Shown: positions 8,854 to 18,378, counted from the stretch's first letter. The stretch is 64,000 nucleotides of DNA from Salinimicrobium catena (GCF_900102915.1 NZ_FNGG01000003.1:292573-356572); one strand, 5' to 3'. Notes: a model not told the origin generated them from the letters alone. Numbers and translations: made by a program.

Positions 8854-10779
8854 ATGAATTTCCTAAGACACCCTATTTTCCTGGTTCTCAGTCTCCTTTT
8901 TTTTGTTACAGGCGGATGTGAGGAGCAAATTGAAGTGCAAGATCCTGAAAATGCGCCCTTAGAACCTGGTACTGCCGGTTATTATTACGAGCAGGGAATC
9001 AATACTTCAGACCTTGAAGAGAAACTACGCCTTTACAATGCGGGACTCGATGCGGTGAAGAGCAAAAAAGACACAAACTTTGTGGCACTCCTGGAGGGAA
9101 AGGTCTATGCATTGCAGGCAATGGGCGATTATGAACGCAGTGAAAAATGGATCAAGGAGCTCATCAAAGCGGCAGAATTTCAGAAAGACACCTACTTTCT
9201 GGCCATGGGCTACTACCGCAATTATAGAGTAGATCTAAAGCGGAACGATCTGGAACAGGCTTTTAAAAATGCATTTATTGCCCGGCAATTGAACCTTAGC
9301 ATGGGAGATACAGCCCCGGCAGCGAGGCGCAGTTTTGACCTGGCTCACGTGCAGATCGATATGGGAGACTATCCGGGCTCACAGGAATCTGCGGCCGAGG
9401 CGCTACAGTATCTTAATCCGCGAAAAGACTCTATATTTATCAGTGCAGCTCATAATCTTATCGGCCTGGCCTATATGGACCAGGGGTTTAATGAAGATGC
9501 CATAAAAGAATTCAGGAACGCCCTTAGTTTCGCTGCCAGAAAAAGGGATAGCCTTACATTTCTTCACAATATTGCCATAGCTTACAAGAACCAGGAAAAA
9601 TATGACGATGCCATCGAGATCCTCGAGGAATTGGCCTCTTCAAAAATTCCTGACACTGCCTCAAAAAGCCGATTCATAGATAATCTTGCTTACACCCGAT
9701 GGCTGAGAGATTCCACAGAGCGGGTTGATTCCCTTTTCTTTCAGGCTTTAGCAATGAGGGAGCAGATCAAAGATACTTTAGGATTAAATACCAATTATTC
9801 TCACCTTACTCATTATTTTGAGAATAAGAACAAAGACCAGGCCCTAAAATATGCCCGGGCAAGTCTGGAAATGGCCGAAGCAACTTCGGTGGTTTCAGAA
9901 GTAAGCGCCTTAAAGAAATTGATCTCCCTTACCAAAGGAAAAGAGAGAGAAAATTACGTGGAGAGATATATGTTTCTGCACGATAGTATCGACGAGGCAA
10001 ACCTTAAGGCAAAGAACTATTTTGCCAAAATAAGGTTGGATGAAAAAAAGAAGCAGCAGGAGATCAACACTCTTGAAGAGATCAATTATAAGCAGGCGCT
10101 GGAGGCACAAAAACTGGAAAACAGAAATTTGTTGAGTTCTTTTCTCGCTATTTTCATTGCACTTTCAGCCGCCATTCTTTTCTATTTCTTAAAGCAGAGG
10201 AGCAAAAGAGAAAGGATCAAGGGGATATACCTCACAGAAAGACGCATCTCCAAACGTATTCACGATGAGCTGGCCAATGACATGTACGATCTAATGAGCA
10301 GCATGGAGCAGGAAGCTTCTCGCGAAACAAAAGACAAACTGGCCAGGATCTACTATCGTACCCGTGATATTTCAAGGGAGAACAGCAGCATTGATACCGG
10401 CGCGGAATATATAGACAGCCTGGTGGCCATCATCAGCAGTCTTGCCGGCAAAGCCAGGATCATTTTGAAAGGGGAAAGATCGGTCAACTGGCAGCGACTG
10501 GAGGAGGAAAAGAAGATCGTGATCTATCGGGTTTTGCAGGAGCTCATGGTCAACATGAAAAAGCACAGCGACGCACAATTCGTAGCCATCAGTTTTTCTA
10601 CGGAAGGCAAATGGCTCAATATTGATTATAAGGATAACGGGAAAGGCTGTGACGGCAGTTTGAAAAACGGGAACGGATTGATCAATGTAAGGAACCGGAT
10701 CTCTTCGGTAGACGGAAAGATCGAGATAGGATCTGAAAAAGGAAAAGGCTTTAAGGTGAACATGCGCATCCCAGTCTAA
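8854..10779 (+). CDS. TPR-repeat lipoprotein sensor histidine kinase (HisKA_3 type)
   Basis: 641 aa. Lipobox signal (FFVTGGCEEQ, Cys about 23), then about seven TPR-like helical repeats (residues 45-360) predicted in the periplasm, one TM helix near residues 425-445 (LSSFLAIFIALSAAILFYFL) and a cytoplasmic kinase core. The H-box is ISKRIHDELANDMYD, and the HATPase part has LQELMVNMKKHSD, DYKDNGKGC and NGNGLINVRNRI. Its partner should be a NarL/LuxR-type or LytTR response regulator; none is adjacent, the nearest being the LytTR gene at 13932. A Cys anchor plus a TM helix is common in this Bacteroidetes class; if the TM is used, the N-terminus may be lipid-modified on the periplasmic side. Confidence 0.85.
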   Translation: MNFLRHPIFLVLSLLFFVTGGCEEQIEVQDPENAPLEPGTAGYYYEQGINTSDLEEKLRLYNAGLDAVKSKKDTNFVALLEGKVYALQAMGDYERSEKWIKELIKAAEFQKDTYFLAMGYYRNYRVDLKRNDLEQAFKNAFIARQLNLSMGDTAPAARRSFDLAHVQIDMGDYPGSQESAAEALQYLNPRKDSIFISAAHNLIGLAYMDQGFNEDAIKEFRNALSFAARKRDSLTFLHNIAIAYKNQEKYDDAIEILEELASSKIPDTASKSRFIDNLAYTRWLRDSTERVDSLFFQALAMREQIKDTLGLNTNYSHLTHYFENKNKDQALKYARASLEMAEATSVVSEVSALKKLISLTKGKERENYVERYMFLHDSIDEANLKAKNYFAKIRLDEKKKQQEINTLEEINYKQALEAQKLENRNLLSSFLAIFIALSAAILFYFLKQRSKRERIKGIYLTERRISKRIHDELANDMYDLMSSMEQEASRETKDKLARIYYRTRDISRENSSIDTGAEYIDSLVAIISSLAGKARIILKGERSVNWQRLEEEKKIVIYRVLQELMVNMKKHSDAQFVAISFSTEGKWLNIDYKDNGKGCDGSLKNGNGLINVRNRISSVDGKIEIGSEKGKGFKVNMRIPV

Positions 10780-10847
10780 ATCCTGATAGGTCTGCTTAAT
10801 TGTCATTCATTTTTCTTATTTTCATTTTCATTAAAAATCATCTTCCT

Positions 10848-11396
10848 ATGCCTGTTATTTTACCTGTTAAGGGAATTGAGCCCAACATTGCTAAAAGTTG
10901 TTTTATAGCCGAAAATGCTACCATTGTTGGTGATGTGGTGCTGGAAGAAGATTGTTCGGTATGGTTCACGGCAGTGATTCGCGGGGACGTGAATTCCATT
11001 CGCATTGGTAGTAAGAGTAACATTCAGGACGGGGCGGTAATTCATTGCACTTATGAAAAAGCCGCCACTACGATTGGAAATAATGTTTCCATCGGCCACA
11101 GGGCCATTGTGCACGGGTGCACCGTTCACGACAATGCCTTAATAGGAATGGGAGCCATAGTGATGGATCATGCCGAGGTTCAGGAAAATTGCATCATTGC
11201 AGCAGGGGCAGTGGTGCTCGAAAATACTGTTTGTGAAGCCGGCCATATTTATGCCGGGATCCCGGCTAAAAAGGTAAAGGAACTTTCCCCTCAGCAAATA
11301 TCCAATCTCCAAAAGACCGCTCAAAATTACGTGATGTACAGCGAGTGGTTCGAAAATAGCGGGAAAGAGGATAATATTGATTACCTGAATTCCTGA
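10848..11396 (+). CDS. Gamma-class carbonic anhydrase-like hexapeptide-repeat protein
   Basis: 182 aa from the ATG at 10848 (an upstream in-frame start at 10800 would add a Phe/Ile-rich leader and is not preferred). Left-handed beta-helix hexapeptide repeats run through residues 15-140. The zinc-binding His pattern of gamma carbonic anhydrases is visible: IHCTYE, then GHRAIVHGC. AGIPAKKVKELS closes the domain. It could hydrate CO2 or, as in the PaaY/YrdA branch, act as a thioesterase or acyltransferase-like protein. Cytoplasmic and complete. It converges with the small membrane-protein gene 2 bp downstream. Confidence 0.85.
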   Translation: MPVILPVKGIEPNIAKSCFIAENATIVGDVVLEEDCSVWFTAVIRGDVNSIRIGSKSNIQDGAVIHCTYEKAATTIGNNVSIGHRAIVHGCTVHDNALIGMGAIVMDHAEVQENCIIAAGAVVLENTVCEAGHIYAGIPAKKVKELSPQQISNLQKTAQNYVMYSEWFENSGKEDNIDYLNS

Positions 11397-11398
11397 AA

Positions 11399-11554
11399 TT
11401 ACCGGGCGAACCAGAACAGGAAAACGACCAGTCCCAGGATCAGGATCCCGCCAAAAATAGACTGGCCCTTAAAGAACAACCAGTCCCAATTGATGTGAGC
11501 CATGTAAGTCTCAAGAACGTCTTTTCCTTTTAAGTGTTTTTCTCTTGCTTTCAT
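11399..11554 (-). CDS. Small single-pass membrane protein with INWDWL motif
   Basis: A 51-codon frame starting at the ATG complementary to 11552-11554: a basic head (MKAREKHLKGKDVLETYMAH), then INWDWLFFKGQS, then one TM helix (IFGGILILGLVVFLFWFA) and Arg. The motif, length and helix position match the 52-aa protein at 1971-2129 (INWNWLYLRS plus helix). Two independent copies of the same layout argue that both are real genes. Function unknown. Confidence 0.6.
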   Translation of the reverse strand: MKAREKHLKGKDVLETYMAHINWDWLFFKGQSIFGGILILGLVVFLFWFAR

Positions 11555-11950
11555 AATTTATGGTTGTTTGGTTGTAAGCAGAGAAAAACAATAATAATTC
11601 CGTTTTATTTCCCAAAAAATATCTGGTCTTATATAAATATTAAGGTAATACTAATTATATAGCAATAAATTCAGGTCTGAAGCGGTTTATGCAGGTAAAT
11701 TCCTGCATTGGGAATTACCAACTTTTTAACACCCATGCATTAGTGCCGCGAGAATCCGGCTTTATTTTTCCACAGTTATGGGGAGGAATTATTGGATAAA
11801 AGTGTAGAAAATATCCACGATCTGCATAATATCCGGGTTGAAATTTTTTAAATTTTGCTCCAATTAAATTAGGATAAGATGATCTTAATCATGATTCTCC
11901 TGCTTCTATTCGTATAGTTTCGCAGCTTTAACTGAAGTGAAACCGGAGAT
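11555..11950. other. Intergenic region (396 bp), no gene seen
   Basis: AT-rich spacer between divergent genes. It contains an imperfect inverted repeat around 11693-11719 (GGTAAATTCC / GGGAATTACC), possibly an operator or a hairpin in the leader of the stress-protein gene. No convincing -33/-7 promoter pair or open frame was found. Confidence 0.4.
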
Positions 11951-12754
11951 ATGAATGTTTTAGTATTGACCGACCTTTCCCGGGTGGCCAAAAATGCGGG
12001 AACTTATGCCGTGCAGTTTCTTGCAGATGTCCCCGCGCATTTTTACCTGCTCAATATAAAGCTGTTCCACCCTGAGCATCCGCCGGAATTCCCGGAGAAC
12101 CACCCCCGGGACCTCGCCATAAACCTACTGCAACAGCGGGTGTTGGAGCTGCAGGAACTCTCCACATGCAAGGAGCACAAATTTTCTGTGCTTTATTCTG
12201 AAAATGACCTGGTGGGAGCGGCCCGAAAATTCGTGCTCGAGAAGAACATCGACCTTATCGTAATGGGAGCAGCTAATAAACTGCATTCCCCAAATACCAT
12301 TATTGGCAATCACACCTTTGAGGTGATCACCAAAGTGAAGTGCAACATACTGGCTGTAGCCGAGAACAGCAGGTATCGAACTCCGCGTCGCATGCTCTTT
12401 CCAATAGACTATGGGGTTTCCCTGCCCCAGGAAAATCTAAAATTTTTGCAGCGTCCGCAGATCGCGAACAATGCAGGGATCACTGTAATGGAAGTAGGTT
12501 ATGAAACCCGTCCAGAATCAGGGGGATCTGTGAACCTCTTCTTTGAACCTTTGCAGGACCGGCAGATCGAAACCAGGAAGATCCCTATTGCCGAAGCCTT
12601 TTCTGAAGAACAGCTTGAGGCCCTTCAACAGGAGTTCGATCTTATTGTGCTTTTAGGAAAGAACATTAATATATGCAGTGAACTCTTGCACAAAGAAAAA
12701 GGATTATATGCCAGGGTAACAAATGAGCTGCCTATCCTGGTCCTCCACCAGTAA
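11951..12754 (+). CDS. Universal stress protein (UspA) family, tandem domains
   Basis: 267 aa. The first USP domain (residues 1-135) starts MNVLVLTDLSRVAKNAGTYA and ends NILAVAE, with IDLIVMGAANK in the nucleotide-binding region; the second (about 140-267) starts RMLFPIDYG and is degenerate. The ATP-binding G-x2-G-x9-G pattern is incomplete, so ATP binding is uncertain. A second, closer-to-complete USP gene lies at 17520. Likely a cytoplasmic stress or energy-state protein with its own transcript. Confidence 0.75.
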   Translation: MNVLVLTDLSRVAKNAGTYAVQFLADVPAHFYLLNIKLFHPEHPPEFPENHPRDLAINLLQQRVLELQELSTCKEHKFSVLYSENDLVGAARKFVLEKNIDLIVMGAANKLHSPNTIIGNHTFEVITKVKCNILAVAENSRYRTPRRMLFPIDYGVSLPQENLKFLQRPQIANNAGITVMEVGYETRPESGGSVNLFFEPLQDRQIETRKIPIAEAFSEEQLEALQQEFDLIVLLGKNINICSELLHKEKGLYARVTNELPILVLHQ

Positions 12755-12777
12755 TTTATAAACAGTGTAAAAAAATG

Positions 12778-12798
12778 CAGCACCCCGAGAGATGCTGC
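12778..12798. terminator. Bidirectional terminator between convergent genes
   Basis: GCAGCA / TGCTGC stem with a 9-nt loop between the stop codons of the converging genes 11951-12754 and 12812-13636. A run of A on the left (T on the minus strand) and CTTCTTTT on the right fit termination in both directions. Confidence 0.55.
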
Positions 12799-12811
12799 CT
12801 TCTTTTAGATT

Positions 12812-13636
12812 TTACCTCAGTACAAAATCGCTGAGGGTAACATGGATATCCTGGGTCTCGGGGTCCTCGTAAATGTTGTAAACTGTAGGGTAATAGGTGG
12901 ACTCCTGGAAATATTCGGGTTGGGCAAAGCTGTCGCTAAAGTCAGGACTGGACATGAGCATGTCGACCGTCATCATGGGTTCAATAAAAGTGAACTCGCC
13001 ATTATAACTTCCCAGCACCATGATACTGGTAAACGGCAAATAATTCTCAAGAGGCATAGGCAGCCAGTGTTTTCCCATCTGCGGGTACACAGATCCTTCT
13101 CCTGGGGGAGTTACATAATTTTCGGGCATGTAACCTGCGGGCGGGTAATTGTTGAACAAGGCATCTGTTTCAGGAGAATACTCAGGAATTGCTAATCGCT
13201 CCTCATTGGTGATCATGTAAAAATGCAGGTCAAAATGCGGCACGAGAAAGACGGGTAAGTGGCCGTGAGGCGACCAGTTGACCCCAATGTGTTCAAAAGG
13301 TGTAACTTCCCTGGCTTTTTGATGTAAAGGCAGTACCGTGGCTGTAGGCGATAGCGATTCTAGGTCATCAAAAACTTCCTGGGTGAACGTGAGGGCGATC
13401 TCAACAGGTTTTCCTTCAGCATCTATGCTTATCCATGACCTGGCTTTGCCGGCACCATACTGCACCTGCGGACCTTTAAAAACATTGATTTTTTCCTTCT
13501 CTTTTTTTGCGACAGCATTTTCCAGCACCAAATTTGCTTCCGAAGAGACTTCCGCTTCCTCGTTTGTGGAACAGGAGGAGATCATCCCACCCAGAAATAG
13601 TAAAAAGGCGCAATGGTAGAATAATGGCTTTTTCAT
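12812..13636 (-). CDS. Lipoprotein of a DUF5602/TTHB210-like type
   Basis: 274 aa. Lipobox signal (FLGGMISSCSTN, Cys about 22). The mature part contains YGAGKARSWISID, an all-beta N-terminal region, and a His-rich core PHFDLHFYMIT with an upstream GVNWSPHGH. This spacing of His residues resembles metal-binding lipoproteins annotated DUF5602 in Bacteroidetes; the family assignment is from memory and uncertain. A Met/Pro-rich segment (EPMMTVDMLMSS) follows. Exported, probably to the outer membrane. Role unknown. Confidence 0.6.
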   Translation of the reverse strand: MKKPLFYHCAFLLFLGGMISSCSTNEEAEVSSEANLVLENAVAKKEKEKINVFKGPQVQYGAGKARSWISIDAEGKPVEIALTFTQEVFDDLESLSPTATVLPLHQKAREVTPFEHIGVNWSPHGHLPVFLVPHFDLHFYMITNEERLAIPEYSPETDALFNNYPPAGYMPENYVTPPGEGSVYPQMGKHWLPMPLENYLPFTSIMVLGSYNGEFTFIEPMMTVDMLMSSPDFSDSFAQPEYFQESTYYPTVYNIYEDPETQDIHVTLSDFVLR

Positions 13637-13848
13637 AACAGTGAATTTTTAATGGTTTCTTTAAAATTAGATCAAATAGCTTCTGAAAAATCGAATCGCA
13701 CATATTGGATAATATTATGAAGACAAATGACCGGGTTCCAACGGGTTACACCTTAAACAGATAAATTCTGCTGTTGAGGGTCAGAAATTGGTTTTTCGTC
13801 ATCTTATTTCACTTATTCATATTTAGCTGATTTTTAATAGGTTAGATA

Positions 13849-13878
13849 TTGCCGATGTGTTTAACAACAGTATATTTG
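13849..13878 (+). promoter_or_regulatory. Promoter of the LytTR regulator gene
   Basis: TTG (13849-13851), 19-nt spacer, TATATTTG (13871-13878): an exact match to the Bacteroidetes -33/-7 consensus. It predicts transcription from about 13885 and supports the ATG at 13932 over the upstream in-frame GTG at 13857. Confidence 0.65.
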
Positions 13879-13931
13879 TAGAGGGGAGAAGTACGCCTTA
13901 TAGAATGGCGAGTACTTTTAAAATTGCAGCT

Positions 13932-14618
13932 ATGCGGTACCAGGCTTTAATAGTAGATGATGACCCCCTGGCCCGAAAGGTGTTGCACCGTTATCTTGAA
14001 TCTGTGCCGCAGGTCGAGACGATGGGGAATTGCTGCAATGCCTTGCAGGCAATTGACTTTCTGGGAAAGAAAAAGGCCGATCTTATTTTCCTGGATGTAG
14101 AAATGCCTTCATTAGCAGGAACAGACTTTGTTAAAACCCTGCAACCTGCACCAAAGATCATATTTACCACCGCGCATCCAGAATTCGCTGCGGAAGCCTT
14201 TGATCTTGGCGCCATAGATTTTCTCATTAAACCTTATTCTTTTGAGCGTTTTTTAAAAGCCATTAACCGGTTCTATAATGGCAGCCGCCAGGAAGATAAT
14301 GTATCCTTATCTGATTTTCTGTACTTCAGGACCGAGAGAAAAACGGTACGGGTGCCCCTCGAAAGTATACTTTACATTGAAAGCTTTAAAGATCACATTG
14401 TCATTCATCGGCACAACGAACCCGATCTTAGGGTAAAACAGGCTATTAACGCAGTGGAACTAATGCTGTCAAAAGACAGATTTATAAGGATCCACCGGTC
14501 CTTTATCGTTTCGGTAAAAAAGATCACGGCCTACTCTAACAATCATGTAGAGTTGGGAAAGGTGGAGATCCCCATCGGCCGCAAATACAAAGGCACATTT
14601 CCCGGTTGGGAGGTTTAG
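13932..14618 (+). CDS. LytTR-family response regulator
   Basis: 228 aa from ATG 13932. The receiver domain has ALIVDDDPLAR (acidic pocket), LIFLDVEMP (phospho-Asp) and IIFTTAHPEFA with the conserved Thr and FLIKPYSFERF with the conserved Lys. A LytTR DNA-binding domain follows (YFRTERKTVRVPLESILYIE, then RFIRIHRSFIVS). The start was chosen because the promoter at 13849-13878 lies inside the longer open frame. No cognate kinase is adjacent; LytTR regulators usually pair with LytS-type or His_kinase-domain sensors encoded elsewhere. Confidence 0.85.
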   Translation: MRYQALIVDDDPLARKVLHRYLESVPQVETMGNCCNALQAIDFLGKKKADLIFLDVEMPSLAGTDFVKTLQPAPKIIFTTAHPEFAAEAFDLGAIDFLIKPYSFERFLKAINRFYNGSRQEDNVSLSDFLYFRTERKTVRVPLESILYIESFKDHIVIHRHNEPDLRVKQAINAVELMLSKDRFIRIHRSFIVSVKKITAYSNNHVELGKVEIPIGRKYKGTFPGWEV

Positions 14619-14735
14619 AAGAGAAGTTGGTTTTATTGGGCTAAGGTATAGCTACTTAACAAACTTTTAGGGCTTAAAATTCTTTACATTTCTGCACTTA
14701 AACCTAACTTAGAGATCTAACTCAACCAGGGAAGC

Positions 14736-15866
14736 ATGCAGCGAACTATTTCTATACTTCCGGCCCTCATTTTTTTACTACTTGGTTTGTTCTCCACCGC
14801 ACAGGAATCTCCCGAAGTGGACCTTGGTGGCGCCCTTCGTTTCAACTACAATCTTTCTTCCTGGAAACCCGAACAAAAGAACAGGGGAGGGGATTTTGGA
14901 TATGACATGTTTCGAATCAATGCGGTGGCGGCTTACAAGGGCGTCTACGTAAATGCCGAATTCCGCCACTATTCCGAATCCTTTGGTGGAGGGATGCTAA
15001 AGCAGGGCTGGTTCGGTTATAAGTTCAATGAGCAGGATGAGCTGCAGCTGGGACTTACCCAGGTGCCTTTTGGCATTCAGCAATACAATTCCCACAACTG
15101 GTTCTTCAACCTTGGCTATTATATGGGGCTGGAAGATGATCACGATATGGGGTTAAAACTTATTCACCTGGGCGAGAACATTGAGTATCATCTGGCCTAT
15201 TTCAAGAATGCGGAAGAGCTGAATTTTGGAAATACTTCAGCTGTCTCCCCCAGCAGGTATTCTTATGATGTGGCAGGTAACAATAAAGAGGTGCACCAGG
15301 GAAATATAAAGTTCGTCTATAAGGTTGGTGACAGCCTGCAGTCGCGCTTCGGGATTTCTGCGCAATATGGCGGACTTTACAACATCAATACCAAAGAAAC
15401 CGGAGATCATTACGCGCTGGCCCTCCACTACGAAGCCTTTTATAAATCATGGAATCTAAAATCTGAAGCCATGTTGGTGGCCCACAATCCTCAAAATGAA
15501 TTTGGAAATTCAGAAAAAATCATTACAATGGCTGCTTATGGCGCTCCCTATGAGGTCGCAGCCGATTTTAAACTATATACCCTGGCCGTTTCCCGGGATG
15601 TTCCCGTAGACTGGGGACCGATATCGAACCTGCAGTTCTACAATGATTTTGGGTGGATGCAGAAAAAGGAAGCTGCTTTTGAAGATTCCTTTATGAACGT
15701 AACCGGCGTGCTGGTAACCGCAGGAAACCTGTACACCTATATTGATTATGCCGCAGGTTATAATCACTCCTGGCTGGGCGGCAATTTCGTGGACGATTTC
15801 GCTGCCGGGAATCCCAATGCCAAATGGGAGGCGAGGTTCAATATTAATTTCGGTTATTACTTTTAA
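14736..15866 (+). CDS. Outer-membrane beta-barrel porin
   Basis: 376 aa. Sec signal peptide (LPALIFLLLGLFSTAQ), then alternating aromatic/polar strands throughout (FRINAVAAYKGVYVNAEFRHY and similar), ending in FNINFGYYF with a C-terminal Phe typical of outer-membrane barrels. It resembles the phosphate-selective porin O/P-like superfamily. The BCCT transporter starts 29 bp downstream, so the barrel probably passes the transporter's substrate (a betaine- or choline-like osmolyte) across the outer membrane; this is inferred from context. Confidence 0.75.
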   Translation: MQRTISILPALIFLLLGLFSTAQESPEVDLGGALRFNYNLSSWKPEQKNRGGDFGYDMFRINAVAAYKGVYVNAEFRHYSESFGGGMLKQGWFGYKFNEQDELQLGLTQVPFGIQQYNSHNWFFNLGYYMGLEDDHDMGLKLIHLGENIEYHLAYFKNAEELNFGNTSAVSPSRYSYDVAGNNKEVHQGNIKFVYKVGDSLQSRFGISAQYGGLYNINTKETGDHYALALHYEAFYKSWNLKSEAMLVAHNPQNEFGNSEKIITMAAYGAPYEVAADFKLYTLAVSRDVPVDWGPISNLQFYNDFGWMQKKEAAFEDSFMNVTGVLVTAGNLYTYIDYAAGYNHSWLGGNFVDDFAAGNPNAKWEARFNINFGYYF

Positions 15867-15894
15867 TACTGAAGCAAATTAAAAACAGAAGATC

Positions 15895-17523
15895 ATGGCT
15901 AAAAAGATCGTAAGAAGTGATGAACGAAAATCAATTATGGGACTGGATGTGAACGGTCCCGTGTTTTTCACCTCTTCTATCATTATCATCATAAGCATTG
16001 CGTTAACCCTTATTTACAGGGAGCAGGCCGAAGGATATTTTGACACCATACAGGCTTTTGTCTCCAATAACGGGGGCTGGTTCTTTGTCTTGTGCGTCAA
16101 TATTTTCCTCATTTTCGTGCTCTACCTGGCCTTTAGTAAATTCGGGTCGATTCGGATAGGGGGCAAGGACGCCAAACCCGAGTTCAAAACCCTCTCCTGG
16201 TTCGCCATGCTTTTTAGCGCCGGAATGGGAATTGGGCTGCTCTTCTGGAGCATCGCCGAACCGGTGACCCATTTTATGAGTCCGCCGCTCACAGAGGGCG
16301 GGACGCCCGAAGCCGCGCAGGAAGCCATGAATTTTACCTTTTTGCACTGGGGCTTCCACGCCTGGGGGATCTATGCCCTGGTGGGATTATCCCTAGCTTA
16401 CTTTACCTATTCCCACGGTTTACCCCTAACCATTAGGTCGGTCTTTTATCCTGTTCTGGGAGATAAGATCTACGGAAAAAGGGGAGATATTATTGACATT
16501 TTCGCGGTGCTGGCGACCCTTTTCGGGCTGGCGACTTCGCTGGGGCTGGGGGTGCAGCAGATAGCCGCCGGGCTGGCTCACGTATTTGGCGTTGACAGCG
16601 GAATTACCACCCAGGTGCTGCTCATTGCCGGCATTACGGCCATAGCCACAGTATCGGTGGTATTGGGAGTTGATAAGGGCGTGAAATTTCTCAGCGAATG
16701 GAACATGCGAATAGCAGTGCTTATGCTCTTGCTGGTGCTTATCCTGGGGCCTACTATTTTTATATTTCAATCCTTTGTGCAGAATACCGGGAATTACCTG
16801 TACAGTTTTCTTGAGATCTCCTCCTGGACCGAAAGTTACACCGGAAATGACTGGCAGAACGCCTGGACCGTGTTCTACTGGGGCTGGTGGATCGCCTGGT
16901 CCCCTTTTGTGGGTATGTTCATCGCCCGTATTTCCAAAGGCCGAAGCATCAGGGAATTCATTTTAGGAGTGCTCATAGTGCCATCTGTCATCACTTTCTT
17001 CTGGATCTCTGCCTTCGGAAGCACTTCTATTCAGCAGTCGCTTATGGGAGATGAGACCATCATCAATGCGGTGGACGAAAATGTTGCCACGGCACTGTTC
17101 GTGTTCCTGGAAGATTTTCCTTTCTCAGTGGTGCTCAACATCATTGGTGTGGTGCTCATCGCCGGATTTTTCGTCACCTCGTCAGATTCAGGATCGCTGG
17201 TGGTGGATAGTCTTACATCTGGCGGAAAGATAGACGCCCCGGTAGGACAGCGGGTATTCTGGGCTGTAGCTGAGGGTGCTGTCGCGGCTGTGCTGCTGAT
17301 AGGCGGCGGATTACAGGCCCTGCAAACAGCCTCAATTGTCACCGGGCTTCCGTTCGCGTTCATCCTCCTGTTCATGTGTTACTCGCTCTACACCGGCGTA
17401 AGGGACGAGTACCTTAAAATGGAAGAGAAAAAGGCTCAGAAGGAACTGGAAAGCTACGAAGAAGTCATTTCAGATATCATTAAAAAACGAGGAACCAAAC
17501 CAAAAGACGATAACCCGTTATGA
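15895..17523 (+). CDS. BCCT-family betaine/carnitine/choline transporter
   Basis: 542 aa with about 12 TM helices. Family signatures are visible: MGIGLLFWSIAEPVTHFM (conserved Gly-rich TM3 region and aromatic box) and the TM8 segment WTVFYWGWWIAWSPFVGMFIARISKGR. Members import quaternary ammonium compounds coupled to Na+ or H+. The C-terminus is a charged cytoplasmic helix (EYLKMEEKKAQKELESYEE) that in BetP-like proteins senses osmotic state. Overlaps the following USP gene by 4 bp (ATGA), indicating coupling. Confidence 0.93.
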   Translation: MAKKIVRSDERKSIMGLDVNGPVFFTSSIIIIISIALTLIYREQAEGYFDTIQAFVSNNGGWFFVLCVNIFLIFVLYLAFSKFGSIRIGGKDAKPEFKTLSWFAMLFSAGMGIGLLFWSIAEPVTHFMSPPLTEGGTPEAAQEAMNFTFLHWGFHAWGIYALVGLSLAYFTYSHGLPLTIRSVFYPVLGDKIYGKRGDIIDIFAVLATLFGLATSLGLGVQQIAAGLAHVFGVDSGITTQVLLIAGITAIATVSVVLGVDKGVKFLSEWNMRIAVLMLLLVLILGPTIFIFQSFVQNTGNYLYSFLEISSWTESYTGNDWQNAWTVFYWGWWIAWSPFVGMFIARISKGRSIREFILGVLIVPSVITFFWISAFGSTSIQQSLMGDETIINAVDENVATALFVFLEDFPFSVVLNIIGVVLIAGFFVTSSDSGSLVVDSLTSGGKIDAPVGQRVFWAVAEGAVAAVLLIGGGLQALQTASIVTGLPFAFILLFMCYSLYTGVRDEYLKMEEKKAQKELESYEEVISDIIKKRGTKPKDDNPL

Positions 17524-18377
17524 AAAAGATCAAGAACATACTCGTCGCGCTTGACCTTTCCCACCTGGATGAAAAGCTAATAAGCTACGCTTCTTTTATT
17601 GCGGAAAGATTGAAGGCAGAGAACGTGTATTTTGTGCATAACATCAAAAAATATGAGATCTCAGAGCTTTTTGAGGAGCACCTGAAGGATGTGAACCTTG
17701 ACGAAGTGATAGGCGATGAGCTCAATGAGAAGGTGAAGGAGCATTTTAAAGCTCCCGCGAACTGGGAGGTGTTGATCTCTGAAGACCCTTACAGCGAGTC
17801 CCTTATCAAGTACATCGCCGAAAAATACAGCATAGATCTGGCAATCCTGGGGAACAAGAAGCATGAAAAGGGAACAGGAGTGGTGAGCGGAAAGCTGCTG
17901 CGCCTGCTGCGCTGCGATATCTTGGCGGTACCCGGAGCAGCCCGGGAAAGCATAAAGAACATCTGGGCAGGAACCGATTTTTCTCAGGACTCCCGGAAGG
18001 TCTTCAGGGTCACCAAAGACCTGCAGGAAGGTCACCAGGTAGATCTCAAGGTTGTACATGTGTACAGTGTGCCGGTGCAGTTCTCTCCCTATGTTTCTCC
18101 CGAATCTATGGGGCCAAAAGTGGAAAAACACGTGAAGGAAAAGTTCGATAAATTCCTGAAAAAACTGAATTATTCCGAAGCCATAGAGCCGCTGATCTTT
18201 ATGGGAAGGGAATCTGGGGCCGCGCAAAAGATCATCGCCAACCTGCGAAATTCTGAAGTTGATATGCTGGTGATCTCAGACAAAGGCGGAAACACTTTTT
18301 CGCCCTTTGCGGTAGGTACGGTGACCGAGGAGCTGTTCAACGCCAATCTGGACGTGCCCCTGTGGGTGGTGAAATAA
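17520..18377 (+). CDS. Universal stress protein (UspA) family, coupled to the BCCT transporter
   Basis: 285 aa with two USP domains: IKNILVALDLSHLDEKL (residues 3-20) and a second starting KNIWAGTDFSQDSRKV near residue 143, each ending in a hydrophobic strand (CDILAVPGA, LDVPLWVVK). Overlap with the transporter stop means co-translation. USP partners encoded with transporters often regulate the transporter in response to ATP or osmotic stress, so a regulatory role is inferred. The stop lies 1 bp from the end of the convergent peptidase gene. Confidence 0.8.
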   Translation: MKKIKNILVALDLSHLDEKLISYASFIAERLKAENVYFVHNIKKYEISELFEEHLKDVNLDEVIGDELNEKVKEHFKAPANWEVLISEDPYSESLIKYIAEKYSIDLAILGNKKHEKGTGVVSGKLLRLLRCDILAVPGAARESIKNIWAGTDFSQDSRKVFRVTKDLQEGHQVDLKVVHVYSVPVQFSPYVSPESMGPKVEKHVKEKFDKFLKKLNYSEAIEPLIFMGRESGAAQKIIANLRNSEVDMLVISDKGGNTFSPFAVGTVTEELFNANLDVPLWVVK

Positions 18378-18378
18378 G

